NCBI GenBank assembly: GCA_029532415.1
Contig: JAQOTA010000052.1
Span: 682,001 to 746,000, forward strand
Direction of reading: 5' to 3'
DNA length: 64,000 bases
Origin: Marasmius tenuissimus
Lineage: Eukaryota; Basidiomycota; Agaricomycetes; Agaricales; Marasmiaceae
Positions 61,041-64,000 of the stretch are shown here, piece after piece. The notes beneath the pieces were generated by a model. It was given only the letters and a program-made list of their open reading frames with translations. It had not been told where the DNA came from and ran no database searches. Made by a program: the position numbers and the translations under genes. Each line of letters opens with the position of its first letter. The stretch's first letter is position 1.

Positions 61041-64000
61041 ATGTGGTGGCTCGATCCTGGGAAGGAGGTCTTGAACGTTGTATGTGCTGAATTTCTCCTG
61101 GATGGACCTTCTTCGGAATACTCACTGCCATACAGGTGTTCAATCGTATCCTAGCCCCGTATATTGAGAACTTGGATATGGGCCAAGTCAACTATGGGAT
61201 AGGACAAGGTCACCCACGGTCCAAACACTATCGAAAATGTGTACTCACGAATGCCTTCAGGGCAGATTGGTTTACGAAAGTTAAAGTTGAAGAGAGGTGC
61301 TCTCGACAAGTTCCGCCTTCCAGTAGATGTTATTGAAGGTGCGTGCTTGTGTATTAGCCTCACGTTGGGCTAAATGTTACTACCAGGCCATCTTGGAAAG
61401 TTCCAGCTTTCCCTCCACTGGATGAACCTTGGGAATCAACCCGTCGAAATCTTAATTGAAGATGTCAGCCTGCTCGTCGTACCCTCGATGCAATCAAAGT
61501 ACGACCCGGAAGAGGAGGAGAAACGAGCATTGGCAGCAAAGCTTGAGCGGGTGGAGAACGCAGAGCTGCTTCATATGCGTGGTCAAGCAGAGAAGACTAC
61601 CGGTAGGAGCCATAAAGCGACCTTGTGGCTTAGAGCTCATCGCACCTTTCAGACGAGAGTCCGCAACAGCAAGGCCTAATTGCATCCTTAATTGCGAAGA
61701 TTATCAACAACCTCCAGATCACCGTCAAGAATATCCACATACGATACGAAGACAAACTCAGCGTGCCTGGTGTGAGCTCCTGCCCCGTTGCAATGCGTCT
61801 CTATTCGTCTATTTATATCATTTCCAGCATCCTTTCGCTGGCGGTATTACGCTAGCAGGTTTCAAGGCTGTGTCTGTGGATCAGGACTGGCGTCCGGCAT
61901 TTATTGAAAGCACCGCAGGCGCCATTCACAAGGCACGTATCTCCCTCTCCTCTCCAAGGTCAGGTCATTGAAGGCTTTACAGCTCGGGCAACTTCAATCG
62001 TTGGCCGTCTATTTCGATACCGATGCCTCGAGCTTGGCTGGACTCTCTCCTTCAGAGGTTGTTGAGAAATTTAATGCGATGGTAACTCCTACAACACTCC
62101 GACCAAGCAAATTACTCAAACACTTGCACAGATTGCCCAGGACGCAGAGAGCTCAGACCATCAATTCATCCTGAAGCCAGTCTCTGGCGAAGGCAGGGTA
62201 CGAACTTGACGCAAATCCCGAAAGTATTCTTACCCCTAACATCGCTTACAGATCGTCATGAATCACAATTTCGACGGCGAAAAACCTCGCTTTGACATTC
62301 AACTACTTTTTGACGAGATCGGTGTTGCTTTAGATGATAGTCAATACCGCGATGTCATTTCGCTCCTGGATATGTACCATGTGTATATCCGCAAGCACCA
62401 GGTTTGTTATACTCTCTGCTTTCCTTCGTGAATCTGACATCCTTCCTCAGTATCGCAAATACCTACCACACGACCAAGAGCTTAGCGCCAACGCACCTCG
62501 GGCTCGCCTCAAGTTTGCGTGTACTGCTATTCTGGAAAGCGTCCGAGACAGACGTAAACGATGGACTTGGGATTACTTCGCGGAACGTAGAGACGATAGG
62601 TTGAGGTATGTTGAGTTGTTCCAGAAGAAGAATTTGGAGGTTATTGCCGGGGACGTGAGTGAAGCTCTTCGCCTTTTCGACCATGTCTTCACTGTTCTCT
62701 TTTACAGGATGTCACGGAATTGGAGGCGCTCGAGAGGAAGCTTTCCTACGAAGATATACGGTTCTACCGTTCTATAGCGAGGTCTCGCTTGAGGAAAGAT
62801 GAGGCTTTGCGTAAGCGCTTGGAGCAGGAGAAGGCAAAACAGAAGCAACAAAAACAGGGCTGGGGGAGCTGGCTTTGGGGGTCTTCCGATAACAGCTCGT
62901 CTGACGACCCTGCTTTCGGGGGAAATATGACGGAGGAACAACGACAACAGCTTTACGATGTCCTCGATTACGACGAAAAAATGGATCTCACAAGCTCCTT
63001 CCAGACTCCATCAGAGTTCATGAAGGCCCGAATCAAGGCCAATTTGAAACGAGGGTCCTTCACTCTGAGGAATGATCCACACCGAGAAGTCAGGGATATC
63101 ATTGCCATCAACTTTGACGCATTCCAAGCGGACGTTATCCAGCGTCCCGACAACCTCGAAGCGTCCATTTCTCTGGGAGGGTTTTCTGTCTTTGATGGTA
63201 CGACGGAGAAGAGCGTTCACCGCCAAATCGTCAAAGTCAAGGATCTAGGGGTGCCTCAAGAATCCCGAAACCCCGATGAACCCTTCTTGTTCATCAAGTT
63301 CGAGAATAAACCCTTAGATGAACGAGCGGATAACGCTCTGACGGTGCGGATGCGCCACATGGAGATCATCTACCACAAGGGATATGTGGAAGCTGTCTAC
63401 AAGTTCTTAAAACCTCCTGAAAGCCAGATTGAATCTGTAGAAGCGCTATTGGTGAGCTGCTCCCTATACCGAATCTTTCACCTGTTCATTCATCCATGGG
63501 GCCCTTAGACCGCAGCCAGTGAGACTCTCGAAGGTCTTAGCAAGGAAACCCGTGCTGGTCTGGAGTTCGCCCTCCAGAACCATAAGACTATCGATATACA
63601 GATGGACATGAATGCTCCTATCATAATCGTGCCCGAGGAGTAAGTGTCTGTCCGTCGCTTCGAGTTCCTTTAACGATGCTGAACGTCTTGGCAGCGTCAC
63701 GACTACTAAGGGGAGGCACTTGATCATAGATGCAGGTCACATATCCATCGAAAGCGAGCTTGCAGACAAGAAAGCTATCCGATCTCTGCGACAAAAGAAA
63801 GATCAAACTTGGAGTCACGACGCAGACCAACATTTGCAGAGCTTGCTCTACGACAAATTCTCCCTCAAGCTGGAGGCAGCACAGGTCTGTATACGTGCAC
63901 TTCACAAACTCTCATAGGCGATATTGAAATCGTTACAGTTTGTTTTAGGAAACGACCTCCAGTCTTGCTTAGATGCATTATCGAGTTCTCATGACTCCCG
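61041..64000 (+). CDS. VPS13: Vacuolar protein sorting 13 (lipid transfer protein), 3' truncated
   Basis: The first third of a VPS13 gene, with about 13 exons visible, running off the right edge. The chorein N-terminus is clear: MWWLDPGKEVLNV, VFNRILAPYIENLDMGQVNY, LDKFRLPVDVIEGHLGKFQL, NQPVEILIEDVSLLVVPS. Then come IAKIINNLQITVKNIHIRYE, FDIQLLFDEIGVALDDSQYR, RRKRWTWDYFAERRDD and a Lys/Gln-rich, Trp-containing loop (QGWGSWLWGSSDNSS). VPS13 proteins are rod-shaped bridges that move phospholipids between membranes at contact sites. The intron at 61933-61982 appears to use a GC donor (AAG, gcacgt), since the only GT alternative shifts the frame. The last exon seen starts after gtctgt..gttacag (acceptor near 63940). 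Confidence 0.95.

Overview
The window is a gene-dense stretch of a nuclear genome from a filamentous basidiomycete, most likely Agaricomycotina. The grounds are: almost every gene is broken by many short introns (mostly 47-70 nt, GT..AG with CT(A/G)A(C/T)-like branch sites), intergenic gaps are short, and the protein families are ordinary fungal housekeeping ones. There is no operon structure, and I saw no transposon, tRNA, rRNA or CRISPR array. I rebuilt 24 genes by hand from splice sites. For 20 of the 22 complete ones I summed the exons and each spliced CDS is a multiple of three (HSP104 and the RasGAP were not summed); the two edge genes (transporter, VPS13) are partial.

Layout. 1-8.8 kb: 3' part of a drug/metabolite-type transporter; PPZ-type phosphatase (-); ribosomal protein S11/uS17 (-); DNA ligase I (+), facing mitochondrial pyruvate carrier MPC1 (-) with 14 nt between stop codons. 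9-18 kb: a conserved-looking protein of unknown function with a Tyr/Pro/Gln-rich head (+); isopentenyl-diphosphate isomerase (-); meiotic cohesin REC8 (-); GRAM-domain membrane protein (-). 18-30 kb: INCENP (+); decapping enzyme DCP2 (+); a Byr4/Bfa1-like mitotic-exit/septation regulator (-). 30-41 kb: PRPP synthetase (+); Ime2/MAK-like kinase (+); complex I subunit NDUFS6 (-); HSP104 disaggregase (-). 41-52 kb: TMEM135-like membrane protein (-); hexose-6-phosphate mutarotase (-); DEAH/RHA helicase (-); HSCB/JAC1 co-chaperone (-); dysferlin-domain protein (+). 52-64 kb: AP-2 alpha adaptin (+); RasGAP with PH and C2 domains (-); fatty-acid elongase (-); VPS13 (+, runs off the end).

The genes do not form a pathway cluster. 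Several touch chromosome segregation and cell-cycle exit (REC8, INCENP, BYR4) or meiosis/sporulation (REC8, Ime2-like kinase, Spo73-like DysF protein), but neighbours are unrelated and I read this as chance.

I did not find a new multi-gene system. The most unusual content is in gene structure: an apparent one-nucleotide exon in PRPP synthetase, a 6-nt exon carrying a Zn-ligand cysteine of NDUFS6, further 11- and 18-nt exons, GC-AG introns, an in-frame presequence/second-start arrangement in DNA ligase I, and repeated elements in the HSP104 promoter.
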